Positions 19,562-28,595 of a stretch of 48,029 bases of DNA are shown here, piece after piece. Numbering within the stretch: the stretch's first letter is position 1; each line of letters starts with the position of its first letter. Position numbers and translations under genes: made by a program. The DNA is from CAYPHA01 sp964410215 (GTDB taxonomy: Bacteria; Calditrichota; Calditrichia; Calditrichales; CAYPHA01): NCBI GenBank assembly GCA_964410215.1, contig CAYPHA010000034.1, positions 1-48,029 on the forward strand, given 5' to 3'. The notes beneath the pieces are model-generated. The model had not been told where the DNA came from. It did no database searches and saw only the letters and a program-made list of their open reading frames with translations.

Positions 19562-20920
19562 ATGATTAAAACGTTATACAGGCTTGCCGTTACGATGCCG
19601 GGGCTTCTTTTGTGTCTTATCGCGACCGGATGTAGCGACAAATCAGAATCAGAAATCGTTGCCGCCTGGGGCGACGTTCACGTAACACTCTCTGATTTTG
19701 AGCGGTCTTATTTTTATTACTGGCAGACCACACACCAGCCCGATTCGCCTGAACTGCGCCGGCAATATGCTATTCAGATGATCGAAGAGGAACTCATTGC
19801 CGATTCAGCGTTAACCTCTGGATTAGTGGCGGAAAAGGATATCCGACCCATACTGGAGCGTGAACAGGATTATTTTCTGAGAAGACGTTACCTGGAAAAG
19901 ACCATAAAAGATACCCTGACAGCCGTATCGGACACCGAATTAGAGGAAGCACTGCAGCGTAGCAGGATACGCCTGAGGGTTCGCCAGTTATATGCCCGGA
20001 CGGAAGACAGTATCTGTGTGCTGGAAGCGCAATTGAAACAGGGCACTGCCTTTAAAAAACTCGCCCGCGAAACCATACCTGATCCCCTGTTTGCCATGCG
20101 TGAAGGAGACCTGGGCTGGATCGGATGGGGCGATACGGATTTACACGTAGAGGATGTACTGTATTCGATGGAAAGAGGGAATGTATCGGAACCCGTGGAA
20201 TCCCTGATGGGCTGGCATATCTTCCGGATCGACTCAATTGAAAAGACGATTGATTTTAATACCTCGGATGATCCATTCGAAGTCCGCGAAATACGTCAGA
20301 AATTATTCAGGCGTAAACTGGAGACGGCCGGGGCCCGGCACTACAGGGATTTGATCTGGTCAAAGCCGCTTCGTGTCCGCGTATCTCTTTTCAAGGACCT
20401 GTGGCGACTTATCGAACCACATTTACCCGGTACTACAAAAGAACGTGCCCTTTTTGCCTATCAGGGTATCGAAAATGATCTGACTCCAACGATGAAGAAT
20501 AACGTATTGGCTGAAGTGGATGGCGAACCGTTCACCGTTGGTGAATTTATCCGCAGTGTTCCCGATTTACCCCGGCACCTGATGCGGCCGAATTTGAAGA
20601 AAGCCGTCGAAGTGGCTATAAGGGATAAAATTGTAAAAAATGAAGCTCTTCAACAGGGCATCGATCAGGATCCGGTTGTACAGGAAAAGGTAATGCGGTC
20701 CAGGATTAAATACCTTTATTACCGGACCCTGGCTGTGCTCGACAGTTTAGATAAAGCGCGTCTCACATCCGCCAGGCCGGAAACAGATAAATCAGACCGG
20801 ATTGACTATCCCCAATTGCACGAGAACTATCTTCCTTCATCTTATGCAGCCGATGAGGTTAACGTGTTCCCGGAAATTCTTGAAAAAGCCTATACAAACG
20901 AAAGTCAAACAATATTTTAA
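19562..20920 (+). CDS. Parvulin-like (SurA/PpiC-type) periplasmic lipoprotein 1, 452 aa
   Basis: A hydrophobic leader ends in ATGC with Cys24, a plausible though not textbook lipobox. Residues about 30-135 resemble the SurA N-terminal helical chaperone domain (AWGDVHVTLSDF, RQYAIQMIEEELIAD). A parvulin-type segment follows at about 138-225 (RVRQLYARTEDS, GTAFKKLARE, EGDLGWIGWGD, EPVESLMGWHIFRID). A second helical part covers the C-terminal half. Such proteins chaperone outer-membrane barrels and can have prolyl isomerase activity; whether this one is catalytic cannot be judged. It follows PorV 2 and ends the first half of the array before a 170-base gap. An AAAGG ribosome site precedes the ATG. 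A role in folding the neighbouring receptor, cargo or PorV protein is inference. Confidence 0.75.
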   Translation: MIKTLYRLAVTMPGLLLCLIATGCSDKSESEIVAAWGDVHVTLSDFERSYFYYWQTTHQPDSPELRRQYAIQMIEEELIADSALTSGLVAEKDIRPILEREQDYFLRRRYLEKTIKDTLTAVSDTELEEALQRSRIRLRVRQLYARTEDSICVLEAQLKQGTAFKKLARETIPDPLFAMREGDLGWIGWGDTDLHVEDVLYSMERGNVSEPVESLMGWHIFRIDSIEKTIDFNTSDDPFEVREIRQKLFRRKLETAGARHYRDLIWSKPLRVRVSLFKDLWRLIEPHLPGTTKERALFAYQGIENDLTPTMKNNVLAEVDGEPFTVGEFIRSVPDLPRHLMRPNLKKAVEVAIRDKIVKNEALQQGIDQDPVVQEKVMRSRIKYLYYRTLAVLDSLDKARLTSARPETDKSDRIDYPQLHENYLPSSYAADEVNVFPEILEKAYTNESQTIF

Positions 20921-21011
20921 TAATTTCCAAGCCGGTCTACCTTAAATTTTAAAAAGAATGATCTGTATGAGAATGCGATGAAATTAACGGATATATTTTT
21001 TTATTTTGATA

Positions 21012-21040
21012 TTGTAAAAAGTACACTAAGAATGTATATT
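21012..21040 (+). promoter_or_regulatory. Candidate sigma70-like promoter before TonB receptor 3
   Basis: TTGTAA (21012-21017) and TATATT (21035-21040) are separated by 17 bases in the only gap above 100 bases between genes of the array. This could drive the second receptor module and the inositol genes behind it. The match to the sigma70 consensus is moderate and FCB-group promoters can differ, so this is tentative. No regulator or clear operator is visible in the gap (20921-21090). Confidence 0.3.
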
Positions 21041-21090
21041 GTTGATATCACTTCACTCATTTCCAACATAAATAAATGAGGATAGTTATA

Positions 21091-23976
21091 ATGAAATCTT
21101 CAAGACTTCTATTGACATTACTTATTATGTTCTTTTTTCTGTCCGGATCAATAATGGCAGGTACAACCGGCAAAATTGTCGGTACCGTCACAGACAAGAA
21201 CAGCAATGAACCTCTTGTTGGAGCCAATGTGACTCTGGACGGAACGACCCTGGGTGCTGCTACAGACCAGGACGGATATTTCATGATCATCAACATACCG
21301 CCGGGTACCTATGATCTCAAGGTTTATTATGTCGGTTATGTGACAACTACCGTTGAAAATGTTAAGATTAATGTGGATCGTACCACTCGTCAGAATATTC
21401 AGGTGACGGAGGAGACGATGACAGGAGAGACCATTGTAGTAGAGGCGGAACGTCCCATCATTGAGAAGGACCGTACCTTTTCCGCCTCGATCGTCAACTC
21501 CGAAAGTATCGAGGATATGCCAGTCACCGAAATTTCAGAAGTTATATCACTGCAGGCCGGTGTTGTTACTGGTGCGGGCAATGAGATTCATTTCAGAGGC
21601 GGGCGTGAACGCGAAGTGGCATATCTGATTGACGGCATCCCTGTGACGGATGCTTTCAGTCAGGGTGGCGGTAGCAATGTGGATATCGAGAATTCGGTGA
21701 TTGAAGAATTACAGGTTATCAGCGGAACCTTCAATGCGGAATACGGTTCGGCCCAGTCCGGTATTGTCAATGTGATCACCAAGGGCGTTGAGCAAAAGTT
21801 CAAAGGATCTGTCCGCATGTACACCGGTGAATGGATCAGCAATAAGGATGATATTTTCATCGGTATCAATGATGTGAATCCCCTGGCTACAAAAGATGTT
21901 CAGGCAACTTTTTCCGGGCCATTGCTCAGCGATAAACTCGGTTTTTTTGTTTCCACCAGGTACAGTAATAACGAAAGTTATGAGTGGTACGAACGGCGTT
22001 ACAATCCAATCGATGGATGGAAAATCAATGCCTATAACCGCTGGTACGGGGAACATTATGCGGGGCAGCTGACCCAGGGCGGTCGTATTACTATCCCGGA
22101 TTCCCTGAAAACCGGTGATGGTGAACGCGGACCGTTGTATCAGAGGGAGAGCCTTTCATTCAACGCCAAACTGTCCTATCTGCCGACTGCTAACCTGAAA
22201 CTTACCTATCAACTGTTCGGTTCCTGGGATCAAAGCACGGGTGGTAATGAATTCAACCGGTATCAACCGGATGAGACGGCGACATGGACAGGGAATTCCC
22301 AGCACCATTTCCTGATTTTTAAACATTCACCAACGGCTTTTTTCTTTTATAACCTTCGGGCTTCTTTCCAGCACAATATTTCAGACAGTTATTACAGAAA
22401 AGATAATAAAATAGCCGAGTTTCCGGGCGATACGGGCATTCATCCAATCGGATCCTCCTCTTCCGGTTTTTCACTGGGTAACACCGCCGGCTTTTATACG
22501 GGGAAAGAAGGTAAGAACTACCGTGATCTGTACATGGTGAATGGTGATCTGAACTGGCAGGTGGATAAATATAATTTCATCAAAGCGGGTTTCGAGATAA
22601 AGCAGCACGAGGTTAATACATACGACTGGGGCTATATTGAAACCGAAGCCTGGCAGCGTAACCAGTATTCGCCTTCCATTAACGGAAGGGATTACACCTG
22701 GCCCGTGTACTGGGATACCCTGGTCAATTACTGGAAAAACTGGAATGAAAATTTCGGTACGACCAAATACCGTAAACTGGACGAAGATGAGATCACACAG
22801 TACCGTGATTATACCATACGGCCGTTCGAAGCAGCTTTCTATATCCAGGATAAACTGGAGCTGGGTGATATCATCCTGAACGGCGGCGTGCGTCTGGATA
22901 TGTTCGATCCGAAGGAAAAGGTTGTAAAGAACAAACGGGTTGAATCCTATCTGCTTGGCACGGATTCCAATCTTGAGGATGCCAAAACACAGTATCAGGT
23001 CAGCCCGCGCTTTGGTATTTCATTCCCGATTTCTGCCACCGGGGCCTTTCATGTTGCCTATGGACATTTTTTCCAGATGCCCAGTTTCTCGAAGATGTAC
23101 AATCAGCCCCTGTATACCATGACACCGCTGCAACTGGAAGACCGGCGGCTGGGAAACGCCGAGCTGGAACCGGAACGGACGGTAGCTTATGAAATCGGTA
23201 TTCAGCAGGGTGTTACCCGTGACTTGTCACTGACCTGTACGGCCTATTATAAAGATATCGAAAACCTGCTGGGTATCGAAAAGGTAACCACTGTGGACGC
23301 CATAGGTTACACGCGCTATATCAACCGCGATTACGGGACCGTAAAAGGTTTAACCCTGGCACTTAACAAAGCGCCGACCGGCCTGGTATCCGGATCGGTC
23401 GATTATACGCTGCAATACTCCAACGGCAGTGCCTCCAATCCGGATTTTCTGCAGCTTGTTGAAACGGCTACAAGGGTCGGTGGTACCGAACAGCAATTTA
23501 TTGAACGTCAGATTCTGCCACTGGACTGGGATCAGCGTCATACCGTGAATGCCATTCTGAACATCAGCCGTCCGCGCGACTGGATTTTCAGTGTACTGTC
23601 TTCCTGGGGTAGCGGGCTGCCCTATACACCGGAATTCGTGGAGACGTTTGAAATGCCGGAACGGGAATTTAAAAATACCGCACGTAAACCGGTACGCTGG
23701 AGTGTGGACATCAAAGCCAAGAAATTCTTCGAAATGATGAATATGCGCTATATCCTGTTCCTGAAAGTGGATAACCTGTTTGATCACCTCAATGAAAATT
23801 ATGTATATGCCACATCGGGAAGAGCCTCCAATAATGCCCGTATTCCATCACAGGAACGGATTGAACGCTCGGCTCTGGCCCAGGAAGGTCATTTCACACT
23901 GGACGAAGTGGATAACCGGCCGGAATGGTATTCCGAACCACGTAAAATCGAGCTTGGCCTGGAAATTCTTTTTTAG
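21091..23976 (+). CDS. TonB-dependent receptor 3 (SusC-like), 961 aa
   Basis: The ATG at 21091 is preferred over 21076 because GAGGA (21078-21082) lies eight bases before it. The signal peptide is MKSSRLLLTLLIMFFFLSGS. A regulatory-like domain (GKIVGTVTDKNSNEPLVGAN) is followed by the TonB-box-like ETIVVEA at about residues 113-119. The plug contains IHFRGGREREVAYLIDGIPV and GTFNAEYGSAQSGIVNVITK. The barrel ends IELGLEILF with a terminal Phe. It is the third receptor of the same family in the window and heads the module that leads into the inositol genes. It precedes cargo gene 4 by 59 bases. It is a candidate importer of the inositol-containing ligand, which is inferred from position only. 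Confidence 0.93.
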   Translation: MKSSRLLLTLLIMFFFLSGSIMAGTTGKIVGTVTDKNSNEPLVGANVTLDGTTLGAATDQDGYFMIINIPPGTYDLKVYYVGYVTTTVENVKINVDRTTRQNIQVTEETMTGETIVVEAERPIIEKDRTFSASIVNSESIEDMPVTEISEVISLQAGVVTGAGNEIHFRGGREREVAYLIDGIPVTDAFSQGGGSNVDIENSVIEELQVISGTFNAEYGSAQSGIVNVITKGVEQKFKGSVRMYTGEWISNKDDIFIGINDVNPLATKDVQATFSGPLLSDKLGFFVSTRYSNNESYEWYERRYNPIDGWKINAYNRWYGEHYAGQLTQGGRITIPDSLKTGDGERGPLYQRESLSFNAKLSYLPTANLKLTYQLFGSWDQSTGGNEFNRYQPDETATWTGNSQHHFLIFKHSPTAFFFYNLRASFQHNISDSYYRKDNKIAEFPGDTGIHPIGSSSSGFSLGNTAGFYTGKEGKNYRDLYMVNGDLNWQVDKYNFIKAGFEIKQHEVNTYDWGYIETEAWQRNQYSPSINGRDYTWPVYWDTLVNYWKNWNENFGTTKYRKLDEDEITQYRDYTIRPFEAAFYIQDKLELGDIILNGGVRLDMFDPKEKVVKNKRVESYLLGTDSNLEDAKTQYQVSPRFGISFPISATGAFHVAYGHFFQMPSFSKMYNQPLYTMTPLQLEDRRLGNAELEPERTVAYEIGIQQGVTRDLSLTCTAYYKDIENLLGIEKVTTVDAIGYTRYINRDYGTVKGLTLALNKAPTGLVSGSVDYTLQYSNGSASNPDFLQLVETATRVGGTEQQFIERQILPLDWDQRHTVNAILNISRPRDWIFSVLSSWGSGLPYTPEFVETFEMPEREFKNTARKPVRWSVDIKAKKFFEMMNMRYILFLKVDNLFDHLNENYVYATSGRASNNARIPSQERIERSALAQEGHFTLDEVDNRPEWYSEPRKIELGLEILF

Positions 23977-24035
23977 TTATAAAACAGAAACGAAGGTAAG
24001 ATTAAATATTTATTAAAGGGAAGGTTGTAAGCATA

Positions 24036-27000
24036 ATGCGTATTACAAGCAAAACTTTTAATGTATTTACCGGGATTATCCTTTCCTGTATGCTATTTTC
24101 AAACCTGTTTTCACAGGTGACGACCGGGTCGGAGGAAGATAAAAATTCCGATTACGTATTACCGGGCAACAGGGAAGATCTGCCGGCGTTCATGAAAAAA
24201 GCCCAGGAAGCGCAGGGCTGGCTCAAATATGTACGTCCGGTTGTACATGACGGCAACCTCATCGAAACCGGTCTTGTCAATCAGGGACAGATCTCGCATG
24301 GATATTTTTCGGGGGGCAGTGTCGACCTTATCTGGCCGAAAGGATCGGGAACGGAATACGGTCATAATTTCGTTTTTTTTGTGGCTGCGGAAGTCATCGA
24401 TGTAAATGGTGACACTATTCATATTGTTTCCGACCGGTTCAACCGCCAATCCTCAGAACAATCGGTCGATGGTACACATAATTACCATTTCATGCCCCTG
24501 CCGAAATACTATAACAACCGTCAGCCCGGATCACTGGACTGGGATATCGGCGGTATCAGTGAGGATGTGGGCATCGATGGCATTCCCTTCACCGGTGATG
24601 AAGGGGAAGGCGACGGTATTCTTCAGGTACAGGAGGATTTTAACCGAAACGGCCGTCTGGACCTCAGTATGTTGAATGAAGTGGAATGGTTTGCCATCAG
24701 CAGCCGAAGGGAAACCTGGCCGGAGTACTGGCCGGCCGGTTCCTATCCGGGTGACGACCGCAGTGAAGGGGAGGAAAGACCCGGTCCGCGAAGCGGCCGC
24801 TGGAACGGGGAGTACGGTGCTTATGTTCGTGCTGATCAGGAATCTTATTATCTGATGGATGATCATGAAAACGATGAGTTCGATTACTTTCCCTTTGAAG
24901 ATTCCCTTTCCATGCGTCCGTGGCCGGAAGGCCGCCGCGGCCTGGGGGTAACGGTTGAAGTGCGCACCTATCAGTGGGCCGCCCGCCTGGCGGAGGATAT
25001 CCTGATCTCTATTTATGATGTGACCAATTACGGCAAACCTTTGGATAAGGCCGTTGTCGGCATGGTCAACGACCCGGATCTGGGCGGTTCACTCAGCGGA
25101 GATAACGCCAGCTTTGATGAAATCGATGATATCACTTATGCCTGGAATGAAGCCGGTATATCGGATCAGGGCCTGCCGACGGGCTATCTGGGGTATGCCT
25201 TCCTGGAAAGTCCGGGCCTCGCTTTCGATGGTATCGATAATGATCAGGACGGAATGATCGATGAGAGCCAATATAATAATATCGATGATGACGGTGACTG
25301 GCGATCCTGGGAAGATCTCAACGGAAACGGAGTATGGGATACGGAGGATACGAATTTCAATGGGATCCTGGATGAGGGCGAAGATCTGGATAATGACGGA
25401 CGCCTTGACTGGGAGCCTTTGGGGGATGACCTTGGATCGGATGGTATCGGACCGGCCATGGAAGGTTACAGCGGACCGGATTCCGACGGAAGCGAGGCCA
25501 ACGGTGTGCCTGACCGGGGGGAACCAAATTATGAATTTACGGACAACGACGAATCCGATCAGGTCGGCCTGACTTCGTTTTATTTGCGCGATGTGGATAA
25601 CGCACCGGCAAATGATGAATATTTTTGGAATAATGAGATTCAACCGGGTACATTTTACGTGCGTCCCAATTACACACGGGATATCGCCTGGGTATATGGC
25701 AGTGGATTTATCGATCTGATCCCCGGTGAGGATGGCACGCAGCGCTACGCTATCGCGCTGGCATTCGGAAATGACGAAAATGATATCATCCGTAACAAAC
25801 GGACCATACAGGCCATTTATGATGCCGATTATAACTTCACGAAGCCACCACGGAAACCGATATTGACAGCAAAGCCGAGTGACGGCCAGGTTCTGCTGCT
25901 CTGGGATGACGCGGCGGAACGTTCCAGGGATCCGGTGTACGGGAATGATTTTGAAGCCTATATGATATACAAAAGCACGGATCCTAATTTCAGTGACATA
26001 AAGACCATTACAGATGCCTTTGGTAATCCGATTTTGTTCGAACCGCTGGTCATGTATGATCTGAATAATGGATTAAAAGGCCCCCACCCGATCCGGATCG
26101 GTGCGGAAATCAGTCCGGAAAGCGACCTGGGTATCGCCTATAACATGGGTACTGACAGTGGTCTCAAGCATTCATATCTGGATACATCGGTCACAAACGG
26201 CCGGACATACTATTATGCGGTTGTTTCCCTTGACAGGGGCTACGACCAGGATTTTTACGAACGCGGCCTGGCTGAACAGGATAACCTGATCACGATTTCC
26301 CCTACCGAATGTTCAGCCACTATCCAGACAGATCCCCTGGGACGAGTGATATATACGGAGGTAAACACGGCTGAAGTGGTCCCACAGGAAGCCCCGGGCG
26401 GCTGGCAGGAACCCGAGTTGGATGAAGAAGGTTTTGTGCAGACCTCGGGCGTTGGTACCGGGGCGATACAGTTGGAAATCATCGAACCCTATTCGGTGAA
26501 ACCCGGAACGCGCTACCATCTGAGTTTTTTCGATGACAGTTCGCGTTCTTCCCTGGGTCCCCTGTACACCGGCAAAACGACCGGAGCGATGCTGAAAAAT
26601 GACACGGAAGATATTGTTCTTTACTATCACCTGGGTGATGATCTCACGGAATCGCTGAATGATGAGGTGTTTGACGGTTTCAGGCTGAATTTCACGAATG
26701 ACGAACTGGTGGAATGTGCCACACCGGGCAGCGGCTGGACGACAGGATCTTCGACGCTGTTTCCGGAGATCGTTACGACGCGTTCGAGGGGCACCCCTGT
26801 ACCGCGCGACTATGAATTCCGAATGGCGGAGACAGGTGTGGATACTTCTGTATTGGGCTATGCGGCCAATTTCACGATATGGGATGTGACGGATCCGGAC
26901 AGCATGTTCCAGTGCGATTTTTATTTTCGTCAGAGCCGCGATAAGGCGGATTCACTGCAGGGATACCTTGCCCATGGTGATATCATATTTGTATGGCATG

Positions 27001-27506
27001 AAGCGGCGCGGAAGCGGTTAACCTGCTATGAGTTTCTGTTCCCGGAAGAACTGGACAGCAGCATGCATGTATTGCCGGAAGCCGGTGACGTGTTTTTGTC
27101 GCAATCCCAAAAGCCGTTTGACCGCAATGATCTGTTTGAATTCACGCTGGTCGGCAACGCAATCGAAGAACGTGAAATCAAGGCCGATTTAAGCAAAATA
27201 TATACGGTACCGGATCCCTATATCGCAGTGAGTACGCTGGAACGGCGGATGGTGAGCGAGGAAGTGGGCCGCGGTGACCGCCGGATCGATTTTGTAAATC
27301 TCCCTCCCGAGTGCACTATTTCGATATTCACCAGTTCGGGACGTCTGGTGCGGGAACTGGACCATTTCACGACGGAGAATGAAGGTCGTGAGAGCTGGGA
27401 TCTGCGTACCAGGGATGGCCTGGAAGTGACTTACGGAATGTATTTCTATGTCGTGGAAGCGCCGGGCATCGGTAAAAAAGTAGGAAAACTGGCAATTATT
27501 AAATAA
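24036..27506 (+). CDS. T9SS-type exported cargo protein 4, 1156 aa
   Basis: The signal peptide is about residues 1-26 (ending SNLFS). Family blocks are present: GRWNGEYGAYVRADQESYYL, RGLGVTVEVRTYQW, GYLGYAFLESPGLAFDGID and GVPDRGEPNYEFTDNDESDQ. Residues about 398-470 form the richest acidic run of the family (NNIDDDGDWRSWEDLNGNGV, FNGILDEGEDLDNDGRLDW), resembling dockerin or thrombospondin-3 calcium loops. A fibronectin-III-like region lies at about 606-735. The sorting domain starts near 1058 (TVPDPYIAVSTLERR) and ends GKLAIIK. GGAAGG lies about 11 bases before the ATG. It follows receptor 3 and precedes PorV 3. T9SS export is inferred; the ligand or enzymatic role is unknown. Confidence 0.85.
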   Translation: MRITSKTFNVFTGIILSCMLFSNLFSQVTTGSEEDKNSDYVLPGNREDLPAFMKKAQEAQGWLKYVRPVVHDGNLIETGLVNQGQISHGYFSGGSVDLIWPKGSGTEYGHNFVFFVAAEVIDVNGDTIHIVSDRFNRQSSEQSVDGTHNYHFMPLPKYYNNRQPGSLDWDIGGISEDVGIDGIPFTGDEGEGDGILQVQEDFNRNGRLDLSMLNEVEWFAISSRRETWPEYWPAGSYPGDDRSEGEERPGPRSGRWNGEYGAYVRADQESYYLMDDHENDEFDYFPFEDSLSMRPWPEGRRGLGVTVEVRTYQWAARLAEDILISIYDVTNYGKPLDKAVVGMVNDPDLGGSLSGDNASFDEIDDITYAWNEAGISDQGLPTGYLGYAFLESPGLAFDGIDNDQDGMIDESQYNNIDDDGDWRSWEDLNGNGVWDTEDTNFNGILDEGEDLDNDGRLDWEPLGDDLGSDGIGPAMEGYSGPDSDGSEANGVPDRGEPNYEFTDNDESDQVGLTSFYLRDVDNAPANDEYFWNNEIQPGTFYVRPNYTRDIAWVYGSGFIDLIPGEDGTQRYAIALAFGNDENDIIRNKRTIQAIYDADYNFTKPPRKPILTAKPSDGQVLLLWDDAAERSRDPVYGNDFEAYMIYKSTDPNFSDIKTITDAFGNPILFEPLVMYDLNNGLKGPHPIRIGAEISPESDLGIAYNMGTDSGLKHSYLDTSVTNGRTYYYAVVSLDRGYDQDFYERGLAEQDNLITISPTECSATIQTDPLGRVIYTEVNTAEVVPQEAPGGWQEPELDEEGFVQTSGVGTGAIQLEIIEPYSVKPGTRYHLSFFDDSSRSSLGPLYTGKTTGAMLKNDTEDIVLYYHLGDDLTESLNDEVFDGFRLNFTNDELVECATPGSGWTTGSSTLFPEIVTTRSRGTPVPRDYEFRMAETGVDTSVLGYAANFTIWDVTDPDSMFQCDFYFRQSRDKADSLQGYLAHGDIIFVWHEAARKRLTCYEFLFPEELDSSMHVLPEAGDVFLSQSQKPFDRNDLFEFTLVGNAIEEREIKADLSKIYTVPDPYIAVSTLERRMVSEEVGRGDRRIDFVNLPPECTISIFTSSGRLVRELDHFTTENEGRESWDLRTRDGLEVTYGMYFYVVEAPGIGKKVGKLAIIK

Positions 27507-27531
27507 TACAATAAAAATAGAGTGGTGACAC

Positions 27532-28587
27532 ATGCGTACATTTAAAACTTTATACACACTGTTTTTCATGTTATTCCTATTTTCCGGCAAGATGCAAGCT
27601 CAGGAGAAGTCCAGCGGAACGACATTTGAAACAAACGTATCCGGCGTCGGCACCAGTGCAGCAGCTTTCCTGGAAATCGGCGTTGGTGCCCGTGCCATGG
27701 CCATGGGCGGAGCCTATGCTGCGATTGCCAATGATGCTACCGCATTGTACTGGAATCCGGCCGGGACAGCCTTTGCCAGCCGGATGCAGATCGAACTGAT
27801 GCACAATCAGTGGCTGGCAGATACGGATTTCAATTTTGTCGGCATCGTTGTACCGCTACCCCGTTTTCGATCGACACTGGGATTCCATCTGATAACCCTG
27901 GATTATGGCAGTCAGCCGGTCAGAACAGTGGAACGTCCCGAGGGAACCGGTGAAATCTATGACGCGTCCGATGTTTCGGCGGCTTTGACCTTTGCCATGG
28001 CGCTCACCGACCGTTTTGCCTTCGGATTGAACACGAAGTATGTCCATCAGCGTATCTGGAGTGAAACCGGAAATGCCATTGCCTTTGACCTGGGTGTATT
28101 TTACAAAACACCGCTGAACGGGATGCAGATCGGTTCCAGTATCAGCAATTTTGGATCGGAGATTCAGCTTAGCGGACGTCATTTGCGCACGATTGTTGAT
28201 CCCGATAAAAAGGTCGGAAATTTTGACCGTGTCCCCGTGAACTATAATACCAATTCCTTTCCCCTGCCGCTTCTGTTCCGGTTCGGACTGTCCTACAGGC
28301 GCGATTTCGGAAAATGGGGGAGTATGTTGACCTCGATGGATCTTAATCACCCCAGTAACACAACAGAAAGCGTCAGTATGGGTTTTGAATACGGCTGGAA
28401 AAATATGTTTTTCCTGCGAGGCGGCTATGAAAACATGTTCGAAAAAGAAGCGATAAACGGACTGACACTTGGTGCGGGGGTCGATTATATTGACCTTGGA
28501 GACCTGGGCCTGCGGATCGATTATGCCTGGTCGGATTGGGGTATTCTGGATAATGCACAGCGATTCTCTTTATGTGTGATATTTTGA
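27532..28587 (+). CDS. PorV/PorQ-family outer-membrane barrel protein 3, 351 aa
   Basis: A signal peptide (MRTFKTLYTLFFMLFLFSGK) is followed by the hallmark VGTSAAAFLEIGVGARAMAM and then NDATALYWNPAGTAF. This copy is closest of the three to textbook PorV in this motif. The chain ends NAQRFSLCVIF with a terminal Phe. It lies 25 bases behind cargo gene 4 and directly before a parvulin-like lipoprotein, the same order as at 15272-20920. It probably works in export or anchoring of cargo 4. As with its paralogues, a FadL-like transport role cannot be excluded. Confidence 0.82.
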   Translation: MRTFKTLYTLFFMLFLFSGKMQAQEKSSGTTFETNVSGVGTSAAAFLEIGVGARAMAMGGAYAAIANDATALYWNPAGTAFASRMQIELMHNQWLADTDFNFVGIVVPLPRFRSTLGFHLITLDYGSQPVRTVERPEGTGEIYDASDVSAALTFAMALTDRFAFGLNTKYVHQRIWSETGNAIAFDLGVFYKTPLNGMQIGSSISNFGSEIQLSGRHLRTIVDPDKKVGNFDRVPVNYNTNSFPLPLLFRFGLSYRRDFGKWGSMLTSMDLNHPSNTTESVSMGFEYGWKNMFFLRGGYENMFEKEAINGLTLGAGVDYIDLGDLGLRIDYAWSDWGILDNAQRFSLCVIF

Positions 28588-28595
28588 GTGATTGG

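Noticed and set aside
25089..25643. Minus-strand open frame of 184 codons
   Set aside because: It is the Ile/Val-rich shadow of the Asp-rich region of cargo 4.
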